The translations under genes were made by a program, and so were the position numbers. Source: Miscanthus floridulus (lineage: Eukaryota > Streptophyta > Magnoliopsida > Poales > Poaceae). Taken from it: a stretch of DNA of 64,000 bases. Each line of letters begins with the position of its first letter. The stretch's first letter is position 1. The stretch is from the NCBI RefSeq assembly GCF_019320115.1, contig NC_089598.1, forward strand, positions 79,052,570-79,116,569. The letters run 5' to 3'. Positions 11,073 to 22,870 of the stretch are shown piece by piece. Under the pieces are notes generated by a model. It did not search any database. It saw only the letters and a list, made by a program, of their open reading frames with translations, and had not been told where the DNA came from.

Positions 11073-12914
11073 TCAACACATATTTGAGAAGTCAAGTATG
11101 TTCAATTCATTCTTTAGCTTGCAAAACCTCTTCTCATCAAGTGGCTTGGTAAAGATACCGACAAGTTGATCATCAGTTTCCACACTCTTAATGCAAATAT
11201 CCCCTTTTTGTTGGTGATCTCTTATGAAATGTTGGTGGACATCAATGTGCTTTGTTCTTGCATGTTGAACCAGATTGTTGGTGAGCTTGATTGCACTCTC
11301 ATTGTCATATAGCAATGGCACTTGCTTGAACTTGATTCTAAAATCACTCAAAGTAGCCTTCATCCATAGTAATTATGCACAACAACTATCGGCCAAAATA
11401 TACTCTGCTTTGGCGGTTGAAAGTGCTATACTATTTTGCTTCTTTGATGACCAAGACACAAGTGATTTTCCCAATAGTTGACATGTGCCCGATGTTCTCT
11501 TTCTCTCAACTTTGCATCCCGCATAATCAGAGTCCGAATATCCAATCAACTCAAATCTTGCTCCTTTGGGATACCACAATCTAACATTTTGTGTATGCTT
11601 CAAGTACCTCAATATTCTCTTTGTTGCCTTCAAATGACTCTCTCTTGGTGAGGCTTGAAATCTAGCACACATACATACACTAAACATTACATCCGGTCTT
11701 GATGCGGTCACATAGAGTAGGCTTCCAATCATAGACCGATACATCTTTTGATCCACCATGTTGCCACTAGCATCACTATCCAAGTTTCTATTTGTCCCCA
11801 TTGGTGTACTAATTGCTTTAGCATCATCCATTCCAAACTTCTTGAGCATGTCTTTGATGTACTTGCCTTTACTCACAAATGTGTAATTCTTCATTTGCTT
11901 GATTTGAAGACCAAGGAAGTAACTAAGCTCTCCAATCATGGACATCTCAAACTCACTTGCCATCATCTTTCCAAACTCCTCACAAAAATCTTGATTGGTT
12001 GATCCAAATATGATATCATTAACATAGAATTGCAATACAAACAAGTCATTGCCAAGCTTCTTAGTGAAGAGAGTGGTGTCAACCTTTCCCATCTTGAACC
12101 CCTTAGAGAGTAGGAAATCCCTCAATCTCTCATACCATGCTCTAGGTGCTTATTTCAATCCATACAAAGCCTTTTTCAACTTGTAGACATGGTTGGGCTT
12201 CTTCTCATCTTCAAAACTGGGAGGTTGCTCAACATACATAAGGTCATTGATGTACCCATTGAGAAATGCACTCTTCACATCCATTTGGTACAACTTGATG
12301 TCATGGGCATATGTTTCTCTAATGTCAAGACCTTCAACTTGAGTGTAACCTTGAGCTACTAATCTTGCTTTGTTCCTTACAACTATCCTATCTTGATCAT
12401 TCTTGTTCCAAAAGACCCATTTTGTTCCAATCACATTATGATCCTTAGGCCTCTCAACTAACTCCCATACTTGATTTCTTGTGAAGTTGTTTAGCTCTTC
12501 ATGCATAGCATTTACCCAATCAACATCCTTCAAAACTTCATCTATCTTCTTTGGTTCAATGGATGAGACAAATGAGAAGTGTTCACAAAATGATACCAAT
12601 CTTGATCTTGTTTGCACACCTCTAGAGATATCACCAATTATAGATTCCAATGGATGATCTCTTGCAACATTGGTTGGTTGGAACACTTGCACTTGATTGG
12701 TTGCATTTGATTGATCACTTGGTTGAGATGATGAACTAGCCACTTGTTGTTGATCTTGCACTTTTTCATCACTAGCACTTGCTTGAACTTGATCATGAGA
12801 ACCATTAGCTTGTAGATTTGAGTTAGAGAGCACTTGATCTTTGTCATCTTCAATATTGATCACCTCTCTAGGCCTTATGTCACCAATGTCCATGTTCTTC
12901 ATTGCATTGACCAA
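11073..12914 (-). pseudogene. Reverse transcriptase-RNase H of copia-1
   Basis: RT motifs include [45 protein letters not shown] and KKALYGLK. The active-site box reads YVNDIIFGS, so the first Asp of YVDD is Asn (codon at 12018-12020). RNase H follows with SDYAGCKVERKRTSGTCQLLG, SWSSKKQNSIALSTAKAEY and the terminal KHIDVHQHFIRDH...GIFTKPLDEKRF. One stop separates 12125 from 12150 in the same frame, and a second break at ~11363-11373 splits RNase H. The segment KGLDIRETYAHDIK lacks residues that copia-2 has at 48050-48130, so an internal deletion near 12300 is visible. Confidence 0.9.
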
Positions 12915-13855
12915 TTAAGTGCCTCTCACATCATCTAGATTCTCATCTTCTTCTTGAGAACCATTGGTTTTATTAAATTCCACATCATGAACCTCCTCAA
13001 GAGTACCACTAGCCAAATTCCAAACTCTATAAGCCTTGCTAGTAGTAGAGTAACCAAGCAAGAAACCTTCATCATATTTTTCTCAAACTTGCTCAATCTA
13101 GTGCCTTTCTTCAATACGTAGCATTTGCAACCAAAAACCTAAAAGTATGCAATATTGGGCTTTCTATCATTCAAGAGCTCATAAGGTGTCTTCTCCTTCA
13201 ATGGATGACAATAGAGTCGATTGCTATAGTAGTAAGCCATGTTGATTGCTTCAGCCTAAAATGAATGACTCACATTATACTCACTCAACATTGATCTTAC
13301 CATGTCAATCAAAGTTCTATTCTTCCTCTCAACTAGGCCATTTGATTGAGAAGTGTACTTCACCGAAAATTGATGCCTAATCCTAAATTTATCACACCAA
13401 TCATCAACTCTTGTGTTCTTGAATTCACTTCCATTGTTACTTCTCACTTTCTTGATGGTGGTCTTAAACTCATTGTGAATTCTCTTGATGAATGTCTTGA
13501 AGGTTGAAAACACACAACTCTTGTCAATAAGAAAGAACACCCATATATATCTAGTGAAATCATCCACAATCACAAATCCATATTTTTTTCCACCAATGCT
13601 AGTATATGTGGTTGGTCCAAATAAATCCATGTGCAACAACTCAAATGTTTTAGATGTGCTCATCATGCTCTTCTTAGGATGTATGTTACCAACTTGCTTC
13701 CCGGCTTGACATGCACTACATAGCTTATCCTTCTCAAATGTGACATCTTTCAAGCCTGTAACTAAGTCATACTTGATCAACTTGTTTAATTGTTTCATTT
13801 CAACATGACCAAGCCTTCCATGCCATAACCAACCCATGCTAGACTCAGTGAGCAA
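12915..13855 (-). pseudogene. Integrase of copia-1
   Basis: The GAG-pre-integrase/HHCC part reads LWHGRLGHVEMKQLNKL...CSACQAGKQ. The core has LLHMDLFGPT (first Asp), VRSNNGSEF (family VRSDNGTEF, so the second catalytic Asp is Asn, codon at 13436-13438) and NGLVERKNRT (Glu intact). The downstream part 12915-13255 continues into the Sirevirus extension but has several stops and frame changes; its counterpart in copia-2 is open. The Asp-to-Asn change alone would abolish strand transfer. Confidence 0.88.
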
Positions 13856-13873
13856 ACATGTTGATAATTGAGC

Positions 13874-14224
13874 TTATCTAGCATTGAAATCAACCAAGTA
13901 TAGATTCTCATATCTAAATCCTTTGAATATCAAGTTAGAGCCATCTACACTTATGATCTCTACATCATCCACACCAAATATGCACTTGAACCCAAGATCA
14001 CAAAGTTGAGATACCAACAATAGGTTGAAGTTTAACCTCTCTACTAGTATCATATTGGGAATGCTCAAGTCATTGGATATTGCAATCTTACCAAGACCTT
14101 TGACCTTGCCTTTGCCATTGTCGCCAAATGTGATACTATGAATCCTATTGCTCTCATTCTCATTGATTGAATTGAACATTCTTGAATCACCGATCATGTG
14201 TTGTGTGCACCCACTATCAAGCAC
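13874..14224 (-). pseudogene. Copia-type aspartic protease of copia-1
   Basis: The segment opens at the active site LDSGCTQHM (Asp near 14216), followed by ITFGDNGKGKVKGLGKI and LNFNLLLVSQLCDLGFKCIF, standard for copia proteases. It is in the same frame as the gag segment ending at 14267, separated by TGA and then TAA. The active site is kept here, unlike in copia-2, where 14 bp have been lost at exactly this place. Confidence 0.85.
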
Positions 14225-14257
14225 CCAATGCCTTCTCTGACTTTATAATTGACCTAG

Positions 14258-14300
14258 AAAAGAAGATCAATTCTTTTTAGGTACCCAAACTTGCTTGAGT
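14258..14300 (-). other. Paired stems around the gag stop codon, copia-1
   Basis: The gag TGA (14267-14269) sits in the loop of a stem with arms at 14258-14264 and 14271-14277 (AAAAGAA / TTCTTTT). Just upstream in transcription, 14283-14300 forms a second, partly decayed stem (ACCCAA with TTGAGT). The same arrangement is found in copia-2. A regulatory role is inference. Confidence 0.5.
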
Positions 14301-16068
14301 CCTTTAAGGTTAGTTACCAAGGTCTTTGGTACCCAAATGGCCTTTTTATTTGGGCCCACAATTGGTGTACCAATAAACTTAGCCTTCACACCATTGGCAC
14401 CCTTGATAAGCATATAACAAGAATCAAATCTAATTGAGGATACATTAGGTTGCTTGTTTTTGTTAATCTTGCAATATTGCTCTGTAAGCCCAACTTGCTT
14501 GCATCTATTGTAAAACCGACCATTGCCCTTCACAAAGCTAGCTTTGGGAGTGACAAAGGCCGCCTTGCCTTTCTTAGGGGTATAGCCTAATCCTGCTTTG
14601 TTGAGATAAAACCTTTGGCTACCCAAGGACTTTAGCAAACGGGCATCTCCACCATAGGCATTGCCTAAGGCACGAGTGAGCTCATTCACCTCCTTCTTAA
14701 GGGTCTCATTTTCTACCATTAGTGAGGCATCACAAGTGAAACCATCACTCAAAGGTGAAGTAGAAGTGGTAGTGCTACAAGAAGGGTTAGTGGGAGCAAC
14801 AACAATGGGCTTATAAAAAGATTCATCAATAATATCACATATTAGTCTCACATCACATGACACAATCACTTGCTCCTTCTTGGCTTCCTCCTTCTTGACT
14901 TGCTCGATGAGAGAGGAGTGAGCCTTTTCAAGCTTAGAGTGACCTTCGCCAAGCTTCTCATGGTCTTCCCTTATACTCTATGAGAGGCATTAAGCTTATC
15001 AAAGGATTGCTTAAGAGATTTGATCTTCTTGCGCAATTCTTTGCACTCTTTTCTCTTCATCTCAAAGCAAGTGTGCACTTGCTCACACATGTCCATGAGC
15101 TCCTCCTTGGTGTACTCCTCCTCCTCATCATTACTCCTACAACCATTACTTTCACAAGTATTATCATTACTCACATCATATTTTACCTTGGTAGGCTTTA
15201 CCATGAGGCAAGTCGATGGAGTGTCAAAGATGGAAGGCTTGATGTTGATGACGATGCTTGCTAGTGCTTTCTTGATAGATTTCTTGCCATCATCACTAGA
15301 GTCATTACTATCTGAAGAGCCATCACTGTCCCAAGTGACCACATATCCTCCATCCTTCTTCTTCTTTTGGAAGGTCATTTTCTTTTCCTTCTTTTCTTTC
15401 TTTTCTTTCTTCTCCTTCTTCTGCTTCTTCTTCTCATCCTCATCATTGTCACTATTATAGGGACAATCCGCTACAACATGATCAGGGCTCTTGCAATTGT
15501 AGCATCTTCTCACATAATATTTGCTCTTGTTGTTGTCTCTTCTCTTTCTTGAACCATAGACCTTCTTCTTCATGAATCTTCCAAACTTGCGCACAAAGAG
15601 AGCCATGGCTTCATCATCAATGTCACTAGCATCTTCATCATCACTTGATTCTTCTTTCTTGGACTTGCCCTTGTTCTTGGATGATGAGCTAGCCTTGAAT
15701 AGTTCACTGTTCTTCTTGTCTTCATCTCCCTTCTTCTCATCCTTGTCAACCCCTTCCCTTTTTATATGGTATGTCTCTTGTGTCATGGCATCACCTAGTA
15801 CTTGGTTAGGGGTGAGTTGCTTCAATCCTCCTCTAATGATGATCAGTCTCAATGTCTCAAAATCTAGAAGGTAAGCACATCAAGAACCGATGAGAGGCAT
15901 CATCATCATTGATCTTCTCTCCTAAAGCCTTCAAGTCATTGACAATTAGTTGCAATCTATGGAACATCTTTGGAATGCTCTCATCATCCTTCATCTTGAA
16001 GCTTGTCAACTTGTCCTTGAGGATGTATAGCTTGGCACTCTTCATCGTCAGTGGGCCCTCATAGGTCT
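14267..16068 (-). pseudogene. Gag (C-terminal three quarters) of copia-1
   Basis: The segment continues the gag cut at 24851. It starts KSAKLYILKDKLTSFKMKDDESI and proceeds through a CCHC knuckle (CYNCKSPDHVVADC) to a Lys/Glu-rich stretch and a predicted coiled coil (MCEQVHTCFEMKRKECKELRKKIKSLKQSFDKL). A second knuckle in which one position is changed (CKQVGLTEQYC) is followed by WVPK motifs, and the stop is at 14267. Segments end at 15857, 14971 and 14267 and lie in two frames. Family role: particle assembly and RNA binding. Confidence 0.87.
16064..16068. repeat. Target-site duplication GGTCT (left) of LTR A
   Basis: GGTCT here is repeated at 24851-24855 on the far side of A. Removing A rejoins the copia-1 gag between the Glu-Glu-Thr codons and the following residues seen in copia-2. 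Confidence 0.93.
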
Positions 16069-17145
16069 TGTAACACCCTAGGTGTTTATCACTAGTTAAG
16101 CAATGGGTTTGAGCTCAAACATGACATGTTAAGTGGTGATGAAGGTGTCAAGATCAAATCTATAAGAGTGAGCTCCAACTTAAACTTGGACAACGCACCT
16201 TTGCTTACATGTGGACCCTTGTTAAGATTATGCAAGAGTAAGGTTAAACATGCTCATTCCATGTACATTACATCAACATGCATCTATCTAGACCAGTGGA
16301 AAAGTTTTATGGAGTTTGGAATCAAGAAGTCACATGAAATGATAAGTTATAATCTTTCTTGGATTACTTTATTAAGTGAATGGAATTATAGGTCATCAAC
16401 CAAACCTTGCTACCTTACCCAAACGACTCTAATTGAACTCTACAACAAAAGTCATGAAGGGTTCATGTTGAGCACATGTCAAGAAAGGCCTCAATTGGTC
16501 GAAAACCCTAATTCCAGGGTTAACGAGATACTGCTTTGACCAAGATGAAGAATTGGTTCATGTACTAGATATGAAGTTTGACCTTTAATAAAAGTTGAAG
16601 TTTGAGTGGAGTAGAACAAACTTTGTTTTTGGACCAAGAGCTAGATCAGCTTGCAAGAAAGTCAAACCGAGGCTCAAACTTTGAATCATCAGCTATTTTC
16701 AATACTTAGAATTTTTCTAAGTCTGGAATTCATCGTCATCGACATTGGCATTTCGTGTTCTCGTGATTTTGTTAAGAAACGTGATCGAGTCCCAAAATAA
16801 AAGTTGGAGTATATATTGTGGAGAAAAGCATGCAAAAGGAGGGCACTCGTTTGACCTTGTCTTGACCATCAATTTTTGGAGTTTGTTAATCACTGTCAAT
16901 GCTTTGACACTTGCTAATTGGACACTAATTATCCACTGATCCAAAGCTCCAGTAATCATGGCCCCTTAAGCAAAGTTGGAGAACATGAGGAGTACAGCAA
17001 ACTTTGTTTAAGGACCGTTCGCTAATTCGGTCCATAAACAGCCCAAAACGGTGCCCGCAGTGGCCACTTCGCCGCCCGCCAAGTGTTCGTCGAATCGACG
17101 TCGTGACGTCCATGCAAGGCAGCAGCGCCCTACCTTGACGCCATG

Positions 17146-20100
17146 TGTAACACCTCTGGTGTTTTGACCTAACACTAAAATTTGACATGTTATCATATGC
17201 ATTGCAAAGCATTCATAAAGTAGAAAATTTTGAATGCATTCACTAAATAAGGTTTATTTCATAATGTTGTTATTTCATGTGATGTGATTCAAAACCCTAA
17301 ATAAAGATCATGACCACAAGGGTCAAATTTTATGTGATCATGTGAGGCCATGTGTCATTTGACTCAAATAACCCTAATGGGCCATGTTACGGGTCAAAAA
17401 TCAAAGTTAAAGCAAAAGGTAAACAAATCAAATTTGAATTCAAATTTAAATCATAAAAGTCCTTTTTGCCCCTTTTGACTAATTCAAAATCCATGTGGAA
17501 TTTGGGGTTGGGGCAAAAAGCAAAGTTGAAGATTATTTTATAAGGATCAACTTTGGTATTCAAAGTTTTTCAAGTTTACATATAAAATTTGGAGTAATTT
17601 TGAAATGATTCAAATACTCAAATGCACCCCAAATTCAAATTTCAAAATGGAGGCAGAATTTGAAAATGTTCCTAGAAACAAAGTTGTAGAGTTTGAAAAA
17701 TTGAGCAACTTTCATTTTTGGAGATTTTCAACTTCTTTAGAAAATTTGGGAGTAATTTGAAAAATAGACGTAGTGGCAAATCTGTAAATACTTCAAAAAT
17801 CTAGATAACTACAGGCCGTCACCGCCTCACCGCCGGTGTCCTTCTCTAGCCTTCTAGGCGCATCTGCGACTGCCCTTGGCTTCGTGCTGGCATAGGGAGC
17901 ACGCTGCGTGTCGATTCTGCGCGCTCCTTGCCGCGCTATATAGCCCAGAAGTCGCCGTTCATTTTTCTTCCTTCTCTCTGTTTTCCCGACGCCACCGTCT
18001 CAACTCCAGCGAGCTGCTCTTGTCTCCTTAGCACAAGCAAGCCCCGTCAAAGCCATGTTCCAGTTCTGCCTGCTCCTTGTGCATTCGACCGAGCTATTGC
18101 TACCACCTAATTTCACCAAGAGCTCGCAGTACACGTTCATCTTCCTCGCGGCCGGCGACATCGACGGAAGCTCCGATTCACCGTGGCTAGCCTCGTCCGG
18201 TGAGCCGTTGTCCTTGCTGGTTGGCTCTATGGATTTGTCTCGATGCTGTAGTGCTCATTCCACTCTTGCCTACTTGTTTTGCCCACTACAGTCGCTGGAA
18301 TGCTGTCGTCGACGAGGTTTGCTCCGCCGTGATCCCGGTCACCGTCGAAACGCGTCACCATAGCTTCTCCGGTCTCGCCTGTTGCTTCAACACGATCGGG
18401 GTGAGCCACTGATGCTTCCTGTACTCTCTGTTTCACTGTTACTAGCCTTGTTTCACCAGTGTAACACTGCTGTGCCACCGTGTCCGCCATGGTCGGCGTT
18501 AGCTTTGATCCATGTCGTAATCGACCTCCAAAGTGTCACTGATCGATGCGCCTAGCTCTTGTGAGCATGTTAGTGCTTTGGCTGTCGCTGTTAGACTCAC
18601 CAATGGCAAATTAGCGCTGGTCAGCGCCGTCACAGCCACAGTCAATGCCCGAGGTTGGGGATGACAGGTGGGGGCCGACTGTCAGTGAGAGCAAGAGAGA
18701 GAATAGTGAGCTTTGTTTATTTTCTGATTTTGAATAGTGCTAGATCTTTGGAAATTTGTAGAAAAATAATCATAGCTCCAAAAATTCTGAAATTTTGTGT
18801 GTAGCCTCTGTACATGCTCTAGTATGGTTTAAAAATTTGAAACTTGAAATTTGGATATATGTTTAATGTTCAAATATTCAGTCCATTAATTAATAAATGC
18901 TATTTCCATGATTTTTGTAGGCCACTGTATAATTCCAAAAATTATGAAATTTGTTTTGGTACACTAATTTGTCATGAGGAAGCTTACATAAAATTTTCAG
19001 GTCATTTGGAACAAGTTCATTTTTGGGCTTATTTCCAAATTAATTCAAAAATAAATAAAAGCAAACCCTAAGTGTTTGATTAGTGTTGAATCTTGTTTTG
19101 GTCATGTTTTGTGACTAGTAGAGTTTCAAGATTCATTTGGTCAAGTCACATGTGTGGTTCTTGACGGTAGGATTACAAGTTGGTTTTGTTGGCTTGCAAC
19201 TGTACCGTGAAGGAAAATCGTATTCGGGGTGTTTTTACATTTCATGTACCGTGAAAGCATCATGTTTACATTATCATCATGTTAAAGCATATGTTATCAT
19301 TTCGTGTAGAATCCGAGAGTGAAACGATTCTAGTTGAACAAGTTCTGGAAGAATCACCGGTTGCCATGGGATTCGGTAATCGTGATACTGATCCGGAACC
19401 TGAGATCGTCAACGAAGGCAAGCCCCGGTTTATGCATAAAACCATTACCTTGTTACTTTGAAAAGTTTATCACCTATGTTACTTATTGCATTAAGTTGAT
19501 TAATTCAAATGTTACCTATTTGATGCATTGCCTACCTTGATAATTGTTTACCATCCTTGAAGATGTTTTTATTTATAAAGGCGTAGAATGCTTAGTATGC
19601 TTTATGATAGGCTTTCAAAGTAAAAGTTTCGATACAATCAAAGATGGCATACTGGCCAAAGAAAGAAACAAGGTAGAATGAACTAGAGACTAGTCGGGTG
19701 ACTTATCTTGAATGTTGGGTAATGTTGCCGGCTATGTCGCTTAAAGGCCACTCATTGTGGATCTTCTGAACGAGACACTTTGTAGTACTGGTCACATACT
19801 CCGATAAGCCTACTTCGGCTAATCCGGTACTAAGACGAATGCCCATGCACTGGGAGTGGAGAGATGGCAGGAGTAGCGTGTACCCTCATGGCTAGAATGT
19901 GGACAGATTTGAGGTGTGCTGTGCTCTCGGGTGACGTGGAGATGGCTTAGTATAGGTGGATCCAGTAGCGAGGTTGATATATGCAAGATTAAGTTCTACA
20001 TATGTCGTGTGATAAGGAATCCCTAGCTGGGACTTGAATCAATTTGAATTGCCGGTGCTCCGTGGATATGGAGACTCAATTCATTATAGAAGCAATGCAG

Positions 20101-20808
20101 GACTGGTGAATTACTAAAATATGAGAAAAGAATGGAATGAGAAGGATTGGAATATGGGAAATGTACATTTAGTTGAGGTAATGAACTAAAAGAACTTAGG
20201 GGTAAAACTTGAAAATAGAATGAAGAATAGTAAGCTTTTGGCAAAGAACTTTTGAATCTTGCTACATCCTTACCTTGCCCCAAACCCCTGCATCTCTAAA
20301 GTCTTACACCCCGTTACGTCGAGTTAGTCTTGTTGAGTATCTTTGTACTCAGGGTTTGTTAACCCTTGTTGCAGGTGAGTCGCATGCGCAAGCTTGTTTT
20401 GGTCCCTGCTGCATGTTTGTGTTTGAAGTCAATGACGATGAGGAGTGATGAATGGCCTTTGGACAAGGCACTAGTTTGTATGATAAATAAAGTTAATGTA
20501 ATATTATCCCGCTACTATGGTTGTATGACACTTATGGTATTGTAAGTTTGAAAACAACTGGTTTGTAAACTATGTTATCTTAAGACTTCTGCTATCTTTT
20601 ACTTTGATGTATATATTTGAATAAACTATTGTAATCTGCAATGTTTGTGATTAGGATCCTGTTTGAAAAGAGAGTCGTGGATGATTCGAGTTTCCCGAGG
20701 ACACCCGATAGACCTGTTGAGTTGTTGGGAACTCATGAACGCTATCCGAGGTCTGTTAAGACAACAATAGGTGCACATGGGCCCGATTCCTTAGGAGGTT
20801 CTGCCACA
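17146..20808 (+). repeat. Solo LTR 'B' of the chromovirus C family (3663 bp)
   Basis: TGTAACACC...CTGCCACA, collinear with LTR C (7198-10867) but in opposite orientation. Flanks are CCATG at 17141-17145 and CCATG at 20809-20813, a perfect target duplication. No internal sequence remains, the hallmark of a solo LTR. TATA at 17937-17943 is followed by a GC-rich leader to ~18660; the 3' part has a short inverted repeat (AGGGTTTGTTAACCCT, 20351-20366). With C it makes a 3.6 kb inverted repeat spaced by 6.3 kb. Confidence 0.96.
17937..17943 (+). promoter_or_regulatory. TATA box of solo LTR B
   Basis: TATATAG at the boundary between AT-rich U3-like sequence and the GC-rich leader; the counterpart in C is 10070-10076. 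Whether this solo LTR is transcribed is unknown. Confidence 0.6.
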
Positions 20809-21559
20809 CCATGCACCCCTACCCTCTCCCTACCTCATGTGGAGCGCCCGAGCCTTTCTTGGCCTCCCTCCCTCACTTTCCGCCCTCCCAGCTCTCTTCC
20901 TTGCCCTCTCTTGGTGCTCCTCCATGGCCTCCATGGCTAAGCTCCGAGCTCACCGGAGCCGCAGCCATTCCCACCGCTCCTAGCCTCCTTGTTCCCTATG
21001 AGCACCACCATAAGCTTCGCCGCCATCTCCTGCATGCCGTGCTCTTGCTCGCCGTCCCAATCCATCACCATAGTCGCCGGAGCACCAGCCATAGCCGTCG
21101 TCGCCGGCGCATGCACGTGGCTAGGGGGCCACAATCATCCTAGGGCCGGGCTGCGCCTCGTGGCGGATGCGCCTGGTCATAGGGAGGCTGCGTCACCACT
21201 CCCCGGCCATCGGCGTGACCTCCTCCGGTCGGAACAGCGAGCTCCCGATGACCTTCCCTGTTGAAATCACGTCAAGGACCACGCATAGCAATTCGACAAA
21301 AGGGAAGTGTCTAACTATGAACTATAGACTCATATGAATAGTGCCTAGAAGGACTGGTTTGATGAATCGGTATTAAAGGAAAGTCTAGGACCCTCGGTGC
21401 AAGTTTGCTTTTCTTTTATGACTAAAACTTTGAAAAATCATAACAAATTGTAGACAAATCCAAAAATAGCAAACTAGGACTTTTTGGAATACTTGTGAGA
21501 TTATCTATGCACTAGATCTATAATATGGCATGCTTTAGTTTAAAGTTTTTGCTATAAAA

Positions 21560-22870
21560 ATCAATTTATGAAGTTAGGTTTTTAATACTAGTTATGTCTT
21601 GTCTTTTTCATAACTACAGTTGTGGTACTCAAATAAATGTGAAATGTTTATGGAGTGCTACTAAGGTTATGTTTGATGTCTGGTAAAAATTTTAGGAGTT
21701 TAGATTTGATGGTTTAAGAGTTATAAAAATAACAAATGCCCTGTGTTGCTTTGCTCCTATTCTAAATAGGTCTGCATGTTTGAATTAATTGACTTAGTTA
21801 AGTTATGAATCATGACTTTATGACAATACATGAGTTGTAGTACTTTTCTTAAGATTTCCAAAAAGCTAAATAGCATAAATTTTAGTTAAGTAGATTTTTA
21901 GTTATAGTTGCTTATATTTCTGTGGTTGTTTCTGCCCAAACCCAGATAGGGTTGTCTTGTTGGTATTATGGGGCCTTTTTAATAGTGGAATTAGCTTTAG
22001 GTGTTTATAAAAAAGTTGTTTATAATTTTCTAAGATTTCTAAAAAGTCTAGAGCCACATTTATTGGACATGTAGAACTCTAGTTATAGCTGTTTAAAGTG
22101 ACATGTCAGATTCTGTCCATGTTTTAGATAGAGATGTATTCATTGGATTAATTGACCTTGTTAGCTGTAGAATCATCTTAAGATGATAATAAGAAAGTTG
22201 TAGGTAACTCTATAAGATTTTCAAAAAGTTATGATTCTTATTTGTTGGAGGTCTAGAACTCCAGTTATGCTTCTCTGAAGTTTCTATCAGTTTTCTGTAC
22301 CACTGCTGTTTGGGCTGCATGTGCAGTTTTGCTTGTGCAATTATTTTCGTGGTGTAAATGATGTTTTCTGTGGTTGTAGTGAATACAAAAGTTGTAGCTA
22401 ATTTCATAATCTAGCTTTTGATAAATGTTCATGACCATAGGCCTGATAATTTAGGAGCTATAGATTTTACAAGTTCATTGTTAGATTTTTGCATGCTCTC
22501 TGTATAGATCTGAATAATTGTGTTGTTTGACCTAACTAAGCTTTGAATCATGTCTTGGAGTTAATAGAATAAGTGTAGTTCTTTTCATGAGATTTCCAAA
22601 TTGTTAAAGATCACACCTTTTGGTGGTCTAAACCTCCAGTTATAAGTTTGTGAAGTTGCATGGCAGAATCTGTCCCAGTCTGGTTAGAGGTGCTCAATTG
22701 TGATTGATTGGCCTTGTTAATTGTGGAATCGCCTTGTGATGACAATAAAAATGTTTTAGATAATTTAATAAGCTTTCCATAAAGTCTAGGATCACCTTCT
22801 TTGGATATCTGGATCTCTAGTTATGGATAAAACAAGTGACTACTGTGTTGCTGCCTAGATTTCTATACAG
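21560..22870 (+). repeat. Diverged ~181 bp tandem repeat inside LTR A
   Basis: The marker (A)GTTAT recurs at 21720, 21901, 22082, 22264, (weak) 22454, 22639 and 22820, steps of 181, 181, 182, ~190, ~185 and 181. A second marker, AAGATTTCCAAAAAG-like, recurs at 21851, 22032, 22214, 22589 and 22770 with the same period. Units share a recognisable consensus but differ by many substitutions, so the array is old. Seven units are visible; the edges are not sharp. Confidence 0.75.

Noticed and set aside
15020..15460. Plus-strand Ser/Phe/Leu-rich frames over copia-1 gag (similar ones at 50779-51276)
   Set aside because: They are the reverse of Lys/Glu/Asp-rich gag codons; composition alone makes them look hydrophobic. 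Not membrane proteins.
20811..21264. GC-rich Pro/Ala/His frames after solo LTR B
   Set aside because: They start inside the target duplication, lie in LTR A and have no domain or continuity across the insertion.
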